Below, in pieces: positions 1 through 10,902 of a stretch of DNA of 64,000 nucleotides. Source of the DNA: Pegea sp. RAD2-039 (lineage: Eukaryota; Chordata; Thaliacea; Salpida; Salpidae). The stretch covers positions 124,001-188,000 of the forward strand of contig JAQGEQ010000277.1 in NCBI GenBank assembly GCA_034620365.1, read 5' to 3'. Every line of letters begins with the position of its first letter. Positions within the stretch are counted from its first letter, which is position 1. The notes under the pieces were generated by a model. The model ran no database searches, was not told where the DNA came from, and saw nothing but the letters and a program-made list of their open reading frames with translations. Both the position numbers and the translations under genes were made by a program.

Positions 1-391
1 AGTCTCTTTTACAGATTTTGCTTATTCCAAAACACTCAAGCCCTACCATAGCTGGGTCGTAAAAGGGGTTTTTGCGGTAAGTTGATGACCAGTAAGTGCG
101 GGACAGGGGGCAAGACACTTGGTCAAACTTGTTTTGTTGTTAGCTTGCTGTGAAAGGGGCTCCTTATCCTGATGACTTCTTGAGAGCTTTAAGTAAAGAT
201 TGTTCACAAGATGTTCAAGATCCCAAGTAAGCAACAAACACGTGAAAGTAGATGAAACAGATGTTGTTGACAGGTTCGTGGACACTTTGCTGGGAGATAT
301 TGAACAGTATACCACTGCTATGGAAGTGGTCTTGACCATATTGGACCATTTCTACGAGGAAAATGGACTTGAGAATTCAGCTGTGGTTTGA
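1..391 (+). CDS. GLTP-domain lipid transfer protein, 3' end (partial)
   Basis: Three exons can be read: 15-76, 144-192 and 252-391 (stop TGA), separated by GT-AG introns of 67 and 59 nt, all in consistent phase. The joined peptide contains YHSWVVKGVF, then GAPYPDDFLRALNETDVVDR, and ends ENSAVV. The histidine in the YHSW segment followed by a short helix and a final helix ending about ten residues after a HFYEENG segment is the C-terminal layout of the glycolipid transfer protein fold (GLTP, ceramide-1-phosphate transfer protein and relatives), which carries sphingolipids between membranes in the cytosol. The 5' exons lie before the window, so the subfamily (GLTP, CPTP or a PH-GLTP fusion) cannot be decided. 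The GC content of these exons is clearly above the surroundings. Confidence 0.8.
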
Positions 392-578
392 CAGTCTTTT
401 GTCGTTTCATGTGAATACACAAAATGAAAGAAATGTTGTGATTGGTTGAAAAAGACCAGCAGAAGAAGCTAGAAGAACCAGATAGCTGGTTGGTAAGCAA
501 AAGTTGAAAGATAGGAAGTTGGAAGTTGAAGTGTAGGAAGTTACATGCATGATTCCAACTCGTATTTTATCAGTTGAA

Positions 579-3056
579 TCAGACGAGGTTTTGTTGATGA
601 TGATGTTGAGATGGTGATGGACTTCGACTTCGTGATCTTCTAGATGAACGGAAACTTAAATTTCGTTTCAAAGACGAAATGACGTTTAACTGCAACAGAT
701 CAATTATACATCTCGACATCTATATTTAATTAGCATCTTCGTACTTGTAAGTGTGAACCACTTGAACTATTCCCACTATTCTTTGCCAACAAACTGGCAT
801 TTGCTCGGTTGTTTTCAGGATGTGTTGCCCTCCAATAAGTCTCCAGATAATCACCTAGATGTTCACATGCATCTTCTAACTTATTTTCATCTAAGATCAC
901 ATCAAAAAAATCCTAAAAAATTTCTTATAAATTATCAAAAAGTAAAGATGAATAGAAAAAACCTGATTACAAGCAGCTAGTTTTTCAGCAGCAACCATTT
1001 GTACTGTAAGATGTTTCATCTGTGATTTCCCTCTTGTTCTAATTAAACGTTGCAAAACCTGAAAAGACGTTGAAATCGACAAATGACTTCTAGAAGCACT
1101 GATGTGACTTTTTGTGACGATATCTTGATACAAACTACAATTGGAGCCAAACATGTCTTAGCTAACTGTCCAGGATAATTAATTGTATCAGCATCTAGTA
1201 CTATCAGACGCATACTCCGAGCAGAATCAAAAATCCGGTCAATTTCTCGTTGTACTTCAGCTTTAAAACAAATTATTTGAAAGAAATTGGAGTTAATTTT
1301 GAGTCACCAACCAAGACTAGATCTTGCAATTGATTTCTCGATAACTCTTCTGGTTGGATTGTTGAGAACAGATCTTTTACCCAATGAAATATCAGCAGAA
1401 ACACGAAGGATTGAAACTCGACCTTCAAAACGATGTTTGAGATAGTCAAAAATGGCTTTTTGCATCATATCCGTCACCTAAACAACAACCAATCAGAAAG
1501 CAAGTAGCTACAAGTAAACAAAACCAACTTCATATCCTTTCAAAGATGGACCAATCAACACGACTGGTCGCATTGACGGGACAACATCATAGAATGGAAC
1601 AGGTTCCTGTTTCTTGAAAAAAGCTTTTCGTCTTCCACCTTCTTTTATAGTTGCTGATGGTAAAGATGAAGAAGACATTTTTGGGCTGCAAATGAATCAG
1701 TAAAATCAGATTGTTGCTCATCAAGATTACTTTAAAGCGTTTGCTTCTTGATCTTCTTCTTCCTGTTCGTCTCCAGCATCTAACAAAAAAGTTTTGAGAT
1801 AAAAAGAGAGAAGATGAAATCAGTTTCAGTGAAACAGTAGTTGCATGTTTAATGTATGAAAAGATTCAGTAAGATGATATTGATGAAAATTTCATATCTT
1901 ACATGAAGAAGGTGGAGTTGAACGTCGTGAAAAGGTATTTCCATCAATACTAGAAGTTGAAGTCCCACCAGACTTGTTTTTGTAAAATTTTGTTTCTTGA
2001 ATTTGTCGGATTGATTCTAATTTAGCTGGAGATGGAATAAAACCGATCCCACAACCATCTTTCACTAATCTTCCAATCCACCATTTTTCATCGTATTTCT
2101 AAATTGAAAATATTTTCAACAAAACTAGAAATATCTAAAAAAAGTTGAAGAAAGACTTTCATATTAATGAATGAAAAAACATTTCATAAAATTCTTTTTT
2201 TAGTAAATTATTGATGAAAGCTTTCATCGTGCAATTTATGATAAATAAATAATCAAGAAACTTCAGAAGAAACATTAAATCTAAACTGAAAAAGAAAACT
2301 TCAAAAAAAAACCTCCTTAATATGAAGGAACTCTTTAACATCAAAAGATACAGCTGTTCCAGGAATAGGAACATCATCATCATCTTTTCCTTTGTATGTT
2401 ACATTTGTTCGAACAGCAAAAGCAACTCCCTGAAACTGAAAATAACTTTCATCAACAAACCAACATCTTAAAAGTTTGAGAATTATCAAATATGAAATAT
2501 TTAATTAGATATTTACAAAACAATACGAAAATATTCTCTCAAAATATTTAAATTTAAAAATTGTTTCTTTCAATTTCATCAACTTGTAACTAACTTAAAT
2601 AAGATGCCACTAAAGACTACTTCATCAAAAATCTATCATCTTAATATTAAGATCATAAAAGTAAAAGTATCTGTAGATCATGTTGGAATGTAATCATGTA
2701 AATGTTGATAAATATATTTTATAATTTCTTAGAAAATTACAGAATTTTTTTCTCAAATTGTTCTTCAAATTTTCAACTTCAGAAGAAATTGAATAATATA
2801 AAAGCAACATTCAGTATCACCTCAGCCTTTCTTAGCTTTTCTAAAGCAACTTCTTTCTCTGCTTCCACTTTCATAGTTTTTTCTTCATCCAATGAAACGT
2901 CGGTATCAGAATGCTGACTTGGGTATGAACTTAATGAACCCTAATCACAAAAATTAGAATTTTATTTCTTCATCAACTACATCATACCCTTCGCTTATAT
3001 GAGTTAGAAGATGATTCACTAAAACTTGATTCTTGTTTTCCACTTTGTTTTATCAT
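579..3056 (-). CDS. CACNB: Voltage-gated calcium channel beta subunit
   Basis: A gene of roughly ten exons on the minus strand. In order: start exon ([15 protein letters not shown] at 3056 with an upstream in-frame stop), the DTDVSLDEE exon near 2830-2940, an SH3 half with VAFAVRTNV (about 2300-2440), [19 protein letters not shown] (about 2000-2100), a hook region, then the guanylate-kinase-like domain: [14 protein letters not shown] (about 1545-1670), the [19 protein letters not shown] exon (about 1320-1475), [15 protein letters not shown] (about 1100-1260), [16 protein letters not shown] (about 980-1060), and [20 protein letters not shown] (about 740-895). These are the conserved segments of the channel-binding MAGUK-like core. 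A last small exon (about 579-670) gives an Arg/Ser-rich tail. Family knowledge: the protein binds the alpha-interaction domain of the pore subunit and controls its trafficking and gating. The catalytic P-loop of true guanylate kinases is absent, as is usual for this family. Confidence 0.95.
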
Positions 3057-5418
3057 TATCAATCAAACAAAAGCACCTGAAGAGAAAAATCTTTAGAAAT
3101 TATATTTTAAGTCAACTTCATCAATTTCAAACAAATATTTATTTCAATTTAAATAAAAATAGATAGATTTTGATTTAAAAATTAATTTTAGAATATAAAC
3201 CACAAATGTTTTATAGAATAATATAAATGTTACCTTTTTAACGAAGTCAGAAGGAAGTTTGAAATTTTAAACAATTCAAACTAACTTTTTCAAGAACATT
3301 GAAGAATACGATGATAAAGAAAAGTTAAAAATGACATCTCAAAATTTCATTTAAACATTTTAAATAAACTTAATTTCAAGAAGTACCTATAAATATTTCT
3401 ATGAATTTCTAGAGGTTTTCAACTTTGAAAAGATTATTTAATTGATGGGTTTGACCTTTTCCCTAAAATAAACTTAACAATAATTGATATATCAAGAAAT
3501 TAGAAATATAAAGTTTTTAATTACATCAGAAATGAAAGAAATTTACAAATCATCTTAAAAATCAAATTTGTTTGATAACTGAACTTGGAAAATAACAAGT
3601 TTGTTGAATATAGAAAACTTAAAACACTTTAAAAAACAGGAACTAATATTTGTTTAGAAAGTTTTTATCAATAATCTTGATTAAGAATATTAGTTGATAA
3701 ATTCTAACAACTTAATCAGTAAAAGTAGATATCAATATTTACTAATTGATTCAGTTTTAAATTTTTTAAGTTACTCTTCATTACATTTATAAATATTTTT
3801 GATTAAAAATATTACATTATTACAAAATACTTTTATTTTTAATTATTATTCGATATTTTTCATTCATTATCATTTTATTGAAAGGCATATTCACTAAAAT
3901 AATATTTATGTTAATTTCATAAACTATTTACTGATAAAAAGTTGATATTAACATAATAAATGTGATTTATAATATTATTTTAATTCATATAACTACTTAA
4001 ACTATTTAAACTTACAAATAATCTATCTATTGATCTGATAAAAATGATTTCTTAATTATAAATTTAAAATCTATATAAGAAAGATAATTTGAAAAAGTTT
4101 TTTTTTATATAAATAATTTTATTTGAGATGCAAACCAATTCAATTCTAATTTAACCTATTTTTTTCCTTGTTTAAGAATTTGCATCAATTGCATGAAATA
4201 AAAAAAAAACAATAAAATAGAAAATGAATTTTATTAAAATATAAAGTGAAAAAGTTTAATCTGCTTTATTAAGAATGCAATCAAAAAATTCTCTTCAACT
4301 TTCTCTATAAGAAATTATAAAATTAAAAAATTGTTGGAAAGAAAAACTTGTAAATCTTTCTGCTGGTGATGTCTAGGCCTCGAAGAGCTTTTAATAACAT
4401 TTTCTAGTGACGTCACTTAAGGATTAAGTTTAACAATCTAAAGAAATATATCACATTTCTCTTTAAAAATAAAAAGAATTTGATAAAATCGTAGAAGAAT
4501 ATAATTTTAATATCTCAACTTTTGGTAATTAATAAATCAAACAACTATATTGAATATTTATACTTTTAGTAAATAATATATGTTCGTGTTATATTATTTA
4601 ACCTTATATAATATTTTCTAAATTATAACTTGATTATTTAGTTTGTAAACATACATTTGCTATAAAAATAAATAAAGGATTTTTTATTTTACATAACATC
4701 CAATATTTTGAATTTTACAATATCTTGTTTATAAAAGTTTAACAATCATAAAAACAACTTATTTATTAATAAAAATCATATCAAAACATAAAGCAGCAAA
4801 TTATATTTGTGTAAATATTAAGCAGATAGTTTACTAATTGTAAAATGTGTAATAAAATCAACTTTTATTAGATGAATAAACTTTCAGTATTAACCTAAAT
4901 AAGCAAAATTGTATTTTAAACGTTTGAAGTTAAAAAAATCATTTTTTAAAGATTCTTTCTGGCATTACTTTCAAGATCTAAAAATTATTTATTTTCAGCA
5001 AAATTATTTAGTTTTTTTTTTAGAATCTTAAATTTTTATTCTTCAAATTCTCGTCATTTAACTGAAAACTTTCATTGAATTTTTTTAATAATTAAAGATA
5101 ATAATAAATAAAATAGAATTTTGGTATTTTACATCCAAACCAGCAGAGGTTTCATCAATAAAAAAGTAATTCATAAAACTAAAAACTGATGTAGAATATC
5201 TCGATTCAAATTTGAATCAATCAAAGCAAATACTTTTTTCTCAAATATTCTAGATGTAGAAATTACTAACAATTCCACAAAAATATTATTTTTTATTGAT
5301 GATGACTGAAAGAATAAATTAAACAAACTAATTTCTATAAACGTGAGGGTTTAATTAGATGTAAACAAGTTTTAAAGATCTTAAAATGAAAGTAAAGATG
5401 AAGATATTGATTCAAATT
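3057..5418. other. Intergenic, AT-rich
   Basis: About 2.4 kb between the divergent end of the calcium-channel gene start and the 3' end of the next minus-strand gene. No open frame of substance or RNA gene is visible. A short island of higher GC at about 4360-4415 contains AGGCCTCGAAGAGC and a TGACGTCAC palindrome at 4408, and could be regulatory. Confidence 0.6.
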
Positions 5419-6921
5419 TTAATCTTTTAATGAACGGATGAAGCCGAGATAATTTTTCCTTTCAATATTGAAGCCTCGAGCAAAAGAGAAAGCTTTGATT
5501 GCTTCATCAGGTTGATAATCTAATTTGTTTACTAAATAGTTGCAAATTAAAAGACCAGTTCTATTAACACCGTGAGTACAATGAACAAGAATAACTTTGT
5601 CGTTATCTAAATTCTTTTTTTCGAAATCTTCTACTGATTCAATAAATTTATCAAATAAACTCTTCTTAGGAACTTCATGTCCAGGGATTTGAATTTTAAC
5701 AAATTTTATTTTTGTGTTTTGTTTTATAAACTTACTGTCTAAATATTTCATTGTATTACATAAATCAATTACCATTCCAACTTTTTTACCTTTTTCTGTC
5801 ACCATCTTGACCATATGATCATAAGTAAAATGTTCTTCTTCATCTAATCCTTTAAAGAGGTTGCTTTTTAAAGGAACCTTCATTGGAATGAAACGAGTAC
5901 CATCGATCAAGTTACCAATCTTCGAGTAATTAAACCATCTGTTAGGAAATCTTTTTTTACTTGCAAACTTTTTAGAATTTCTATAAATTTTTCTACCATT
6001 AAAAGATAAAGATTGATTTAATTTATACAAATGATCTTTTGATGAATGAGCAAAGTTGTTTTTATAATCAGCTGATATATTATGTTGATATTTGTTGAAA
6101 TATTCATCATTTTGTTGGTCGTTTTTATCATCATCTAGTGCTTGGTATCTGCTATAATTTTCATATAAAACTTTTGGATAATTAACAGAATTATGCCAAC
6201 TTTCAGTTGCTCTACTAGAGTTGTAACTTCCTTGGTAACCATTAGCTGATTCGTTTCCATGGTAACCATTAGTTAATTCGTGTCCATGGTAACTTCCTTG
6301 GTAACCATTAGTTGATTCGTTTCCATGGTAACCATTAGTTAACTCGTTTCCATGGTAACCATTAGTTAATTCGTTTCCATGGTAACTTCCTTGGTAATTA
6401 TTAGCTGATTCGTTTCTATGGTAACTTCCTTGGTAACCATTAGCTGATTCGTTTCCATGGTAACTTCCTTGGTATCTATTAGCTGATTCGTTTCTATGGT
6501 AACTTCCTTGGTAATTATTAGTTGATTCGTTTCCATGGTAACCATCAGTTAATTCGTGTCTATGGTAACTTCCTTGGTAACCATTAGTTGATTTGTTTCC
6601 ATGGTAACTTCCTTGGTAACCATTAGTTGATTCGTTTCCATGGTAACTTCCTTGGTAATTATTAGTTGATTCGTTTCCATGGTAACTTCCTTGGTAACCA
6701 TTAGTTGATTCGTTTCCATGGTAACCATCAGTTAATTCATGTCCATGGTAACTTCCTTGGTAACCATTAGTTGATTTGTTTCCATGGTAACTTCCTTGGT
6801 AACTATTAGTTGATTCGTGTCCATGGTAACTTCCTTGGTAATTATTAGCTGATTCGTTTCTATGGTAAACATTAGTTGATTCGTGTCCATGGTAACTTCC
6901 TTGGTATCTATTAGCTTCCAT
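5419..6921 (-). CDS. DUSP11: DUSP11/PIR1-like RNA 5'-phosphatase with repeat N-terminus
   Basis: A single 500-codon exon. Residues 1 to about 235 are tandem units of about 13 residues (YQGSYHGNESTNG) mixed with 9-residue units (YHGNELTNG). From about residue 320 comes a dual-specificity phosphatase fold: IGNLIDGTRFIPMKVPL, VGMVIDLCNT, the IPGHEVP segment, then the active-site loop HCTHGVNRTG with Cys448 and Arg454, and a final GFNIERKNYL helix. The HCTHG(V/L)NRTG loop and the PGHEVP segment are the marks of PIR1/DUSP11 and the metazoan capping-enzyme triphosphatase domain. No guanylyltransferase domain follows, so DUSP11 is preferred. Family knowledge: removes 5' phosphates from RNA in the nucleus. 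The repeats are rich in Tyr, Gly, Asn, Ser and His and look disordered; I know of no equivalent in the family. The start is the first ATG, at 6921, just after an acceptor-like TATATAG. Confidence 0.9.
   Translation of the reverse strand: MEANRYQGSYHGHESTNVYHRNESANNYQGSYHGHESTNSYQGSYHGNKSTNGYQGSYHGHELTDGYHGNESTNGYQGSYHGNESTNNYQGSYHGNESTNGYQGSYHGNKSTNGYQGSYHRHELTDGYHGNESTNNYQGSYHRNESANRYQGSYHGNESANGYQGSYHRNESANNYQGSYHGNELTNGYHGNELTNGYHGNESTNGYQGSYHGHELTNGYHGNESANGYQGSYNSSRATESWHNSVNYPKVLYENYSRYQALDDDKNDQQNDEYFNKYQHNISADYKNNFAHSSKDHLYKLNQSLSFNGRKIYRNSKKFASKKRFPNRWFNYSKIGNLIDGTRFIPMKVPLKSNLFKGLDEEEHFTYDHMVKMVTEKGKKVGMVIDLCNTMKYLDSKFIKQNTKIKFVKIQIPGHEVPKKSLFDKFIESVEDFEKKNLDNDKVILVHCTHGVNRTGLLICNYLVNKLDYQPDEAIKAFSFARGFNIERKNYLGFIRSLKD
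6215..6915 (-). repeat. Coding minisatellite, about 39-nt units
   Basis: The units encode the N-terminal repeats of the RNA phosphatase. The basic 39-nt unit alternates with a shorter 27-nt version. Each unit carries a CCATGG palindrome inside GTTTCCATGGTAAC or a one-base variant. Units are nearly identical in DNA, including synonymous positions, which points to recent expansion or gene conversion. Confidence 0.9.
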
Positions 6922-9900
6922 ATCTATATAAGAGTATAAAATTTATATGATTTTATTTTAAAATAAGCATTAAAGAAAACAGATTTTGAAATTTTTAATA
7001 TAAATTTGTGATTAGAGAACGTCAGTAACAAAAAAAAGTTTCTAATAAAGATTAATAAAAATAAATAATTAAATGACAAAAAAGTAAATTGAATTATAAG
7101 ATATCTTGGAACATAAAATAAATAACAGCAAGTAGTAACATATATTAGTTAAATAATGAAAACAAAAGAAAATCTACTAAAATAAATGAAAAATGATAAA
7201 AAGTATTTGTTTTATAATGGACAAATTAAATTATCATATATTTATAAAACATTTGAAGAATTCTCAGCAAAAATTTTATTTACAAAAAAATATAAATTAT
7301 CTGAAAATAAGAAAATATATTTCTTCATTTAAACAACTTTTCTTGAAAATTTGGAACTTATTTGGAAGTTTATTTCTTAAAAGAAATATAACAAGAAGCA
7401 AATACTTGAAAAATATAATTCAAATTTATAATCAAATTTATAATCAAATAAAAAAAATATATAAATGAAATATATCTACTTTAAAAATAAAACTTGAAAA
7501 TAAAACAAATAAATATGATTTAATGACAAATTCAAATAACAATATGATAAAAGAAAAAATATTAATATTTAGATTCATGTTATATATAAATGTAAGTTAA
7601 AACATAAATTTATTTTTAGTAAATATTCTGAACATATTCTAATTCTATAGCTTTTAAACTTAATAAGTAAAGTTTTAGTTATTTATGAAATATTTAAGTT
7701 TTAAAAATATATAGGAAAATCTCTAATTATTTATTTAGATTATTCTTTTAAGAAAAGAACTTTTTAGGATTTTAATGTAATTAAATAATTATTATGAATT
7801 TTATTATAAACTAATTTTTTTAAGTAAACAACGAGTAATATAATTATGATATAAAATAAATAAAAAACACTTTTATTAAAGTTTTATAAACGTAAGTAAA
7901 ACATATAAAATTGTGAAAGGGAAATCCCCTAAAGTTTAACTTTATTTATTTAGTTTTTGCAATAAATTCGAAGAGGGCGGTCTGAAGAGAGATGTTGGTG
8001 CAAATAAAATGACAAACGTAAATATATTAAAAAAACATTTCTTTAAATTTGAAAACTTTAATTACTATCATTAGTTCTATAATTTCAAAGTATTTTTATA
8101 AATTCTAAAAACTATGTAACTTTTGCAATTGAATTAAATTTTTCGAAATTTATTAATAGTTTAAACTATTAATTTAAAAATGTTATTTCAGCGATTGAAA
8201 AACTTTTTATTTTCATATAATACTTGCAAAATGATAACAACTCTTTACCACAACTATAACTTTATTTTATTACAAAACTTACAAAACCTTAGTAGAGCCG
8301 AAAATATATGGAGCATTTTGATCACACTTATATATTTTGCTTAAATTCTACAAAAAATAAATTTGATAAAAGCCAGATTTCTAATGAGACATGATAGAAA
8401 AGTGTTTAGTTTTCAGTTTGTATGACAAACTAGTTTTTCAAATATCTAAAGTTATATTTAGCTTTGTTTAAAAATCTATTTATTCAATTAAAATTTAGTT
8501 TCTTGATTTCAACCAAATTTATGAACAAACTTTTCAACTTTGACAACAAACCTTGAATTTACATCATTTTAAAATCTTCTTTTTATCATCTAAATGTTGA
8601 TATCAAGTGAAATATCCTTAATCTTATTGAAGATTCGATTACATCAGTTTTAGAATTTTTTATTAATCAAATTTCATTTTTAAATTTATAACTTTTTCTC
8701 TATAAACAACTTTCTATTAAATTCTTATCTTTAAATAATTTCTTTTAATTTTTAATAATTATCATAGAATAAGAAATTTAGATTAAACTTTTATATTAGA
8801 ATAAATTCTTAGCAAGTAAATTTAGCGTCAAAGCTCAGTTATATTTCTTTTTAGTAAGCAGGAATGGTTTCGAAACTGTAACTAGCTGTCGTCTAATCAG
8901 TCATAGAATGATTTTAAGGAATATATCCGGTGAATTGACTTGAAATTAACATCAAGTTAAAATTATTAAATAGTTTTGACAACAACCTCAAAATTTTTAT
9001 TTAAAAGTCAGATTATTATGAAGAATATTTTAAATTTTAAAAATTTAGTTGGATCTGATTCGCTTTCAGCTGCTGATTCTACTGTTAAGCTGTACGAGTA
9101 TCTGCAAATACTTGGACTTCTAGAAACAAAATACTTTGTAGTAAACTATCCTTGAACCTACATAAGTAGCTTTCAAACTTTTATAAGTAGATGAAAGAAT
9201 TGTTTCAAATATTCTCTCTCATCTTATTCATTTGTTTAATTTTCAAACATATTTTTGGGTTGAAATAAGAATTTAAAGATCTGAGATATTTGTGGGTCTC
9301 AATTTAAAAGATTTAAAAGATCATATTCAAGACATAATTGTTTCTTCTCAATTTTGAGATCTCTGTAAACTTTAAATATCTAAACTGTTGAAGGAATAAA
9401 GTTCTGCTGATTTGAAAATAAACGTAGAAAGACAATTTTAAAAATATTTAGAAGTAGTTGTTTTATTTACTAATATCTTCTGTATTCCTCATTATCAAAA
9501 TATTTCGTTTAAACACTAAAAAAATGTCGATTTATTATTGAAATTATATCAAATAAACTGCCAACAAAAAGATGATAAACAAGTTAAAAAGTTCCCAAAA
9601 AAACATATTTACAAATTGTGAAAAATTGAGCAAGTGAAAAAGATAAACGAATTAATAGCCGATATTGATCACCACAAACTTAATTCTATTATACATAAGC
9701 TTCTAAAACAAATTCTACTGACATCAAACCCAAGGCACATATGTATAAGCGGACAGGGTTTCCACAAACAAAATCTTACATAAAGTATCTCCAAATATTA
9801 GATCTTGTATTCTAAGATGTTAGATGAAAGAAGAAATTTAGGAGTTCGGAGCAGAATTGAAAAAAGCCAAAAAAGTAAGTATGATATAAAGTATTGATAA

Positions 9901-10902
9901 AATTGATTAACAGCAAAAAAGCTAATTTTCTAATTTATACAAAATATCTACAAATAACAAATTTCAGGTTTGAGAAATATATTCTAAAGGTAATAAAGAA
10001 ATAAATAAATCGTCCAAAAAATCCACTTTTTATATTAAATGAAGAAAATAAGAAAGAAGAAAAGAAATTTAAATTTAATAAATACAAAAAAATTAAAATT
10101 TAATTCAAAAATGCAAAAAATATTCCAAAGAAACCAAAATAAAAACTTTCAGAAAATATTCAAATTAAATTAAAACAAAATGAAAAAAAGCCAAAATTGA
10201 CGGAAGAGATGAAATTAGCAGCAGCAGCAACAGAAACTTTCTTCTCCAAACTATTTAATGAAATTAAATGATGATGATGACAACCGGGTTATATAGTTTG
10301 GCAGTAAAACGAATTATCTGACCAATTCAATTCTCATATTAAAAAGTGCTGCTACCAACCCCTTCGCCCTAAACCCTACTTCCTAACCAAATCTTCAAAT
10401 GTAGCACAGATCTAATAAGTTGATCATCATTTTTGAGAAGCAGATATGATAGCAAACAGCACCAAACAAAAACATCTAAATAGCTTACCAGCAGAAATGA
10501 GACAAGCAAAAATTACAAAACACGTGATGAGCAGTAGTGGTGGACTGCTTGGATATAGGCGAACGAAATGTTTAAACCACCTACTAATGTTTCCAATTAT
10601 ATTTGTGAATAACTAATTTTGAAAAATCTAAATTTTTACATGCCTACAACTCAAGTTAAGGAAAGTTTATTATGAAAAACTAGAAAACCAAATCAGAAAT
10701 TTGGTTAATTGGATGACAAAAATTGAGAAATTAAAAATATTGTATTATAAACGATCAATCAATCGTTTTGTTGGTTGTTAGTTCTTCAAACTAGAACTTG
10801 TAATTATCACTAAATGAATAGAATGTAAAACATAAAACCAGTTCTTAATCAATTGTAAAAGTCGACAGCGTTGTCGGCGGCAAAAAAGTAAAAACATAAA
10901 AT
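6922..10902. other. Long AT-rich intergenic plus probable 3' UTR of the RNA-binding gene
   Basis: No convincing gene. The open frame at 7193-7468 has codon content no different from the AT-rich background. About 10200-10902 is richer in GC and lies directly downstream of the stop of the minus-strand TIA1-like gene, so it is probably its 3' UTR. It includes GCAGCAGCAGCA near 10220 and a CACGTGATG word near 10521. A GGGAAATCCCCTAA segment at 7919 recurs at 21680. Confidence 0.5.

Noticed and set aside
200..260. Apparent frameshift or stop in the GLTP-domain gene after DCSQDVQDPK
   Set aside because: Explained by a 59-nt intron at 193-251 that restores the frame.
7193..7468. 91-codon frame rich in Ile, Lys, Asn and Tyr
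   Set aside because: Codon content equals AT-rich background, with no motif and no splice context.
10366..10382. Telomere-like CCCTAAACCCTA
   Set aside because: Only about two units and inside the probable 3' UTR of the TIA1-like gene.
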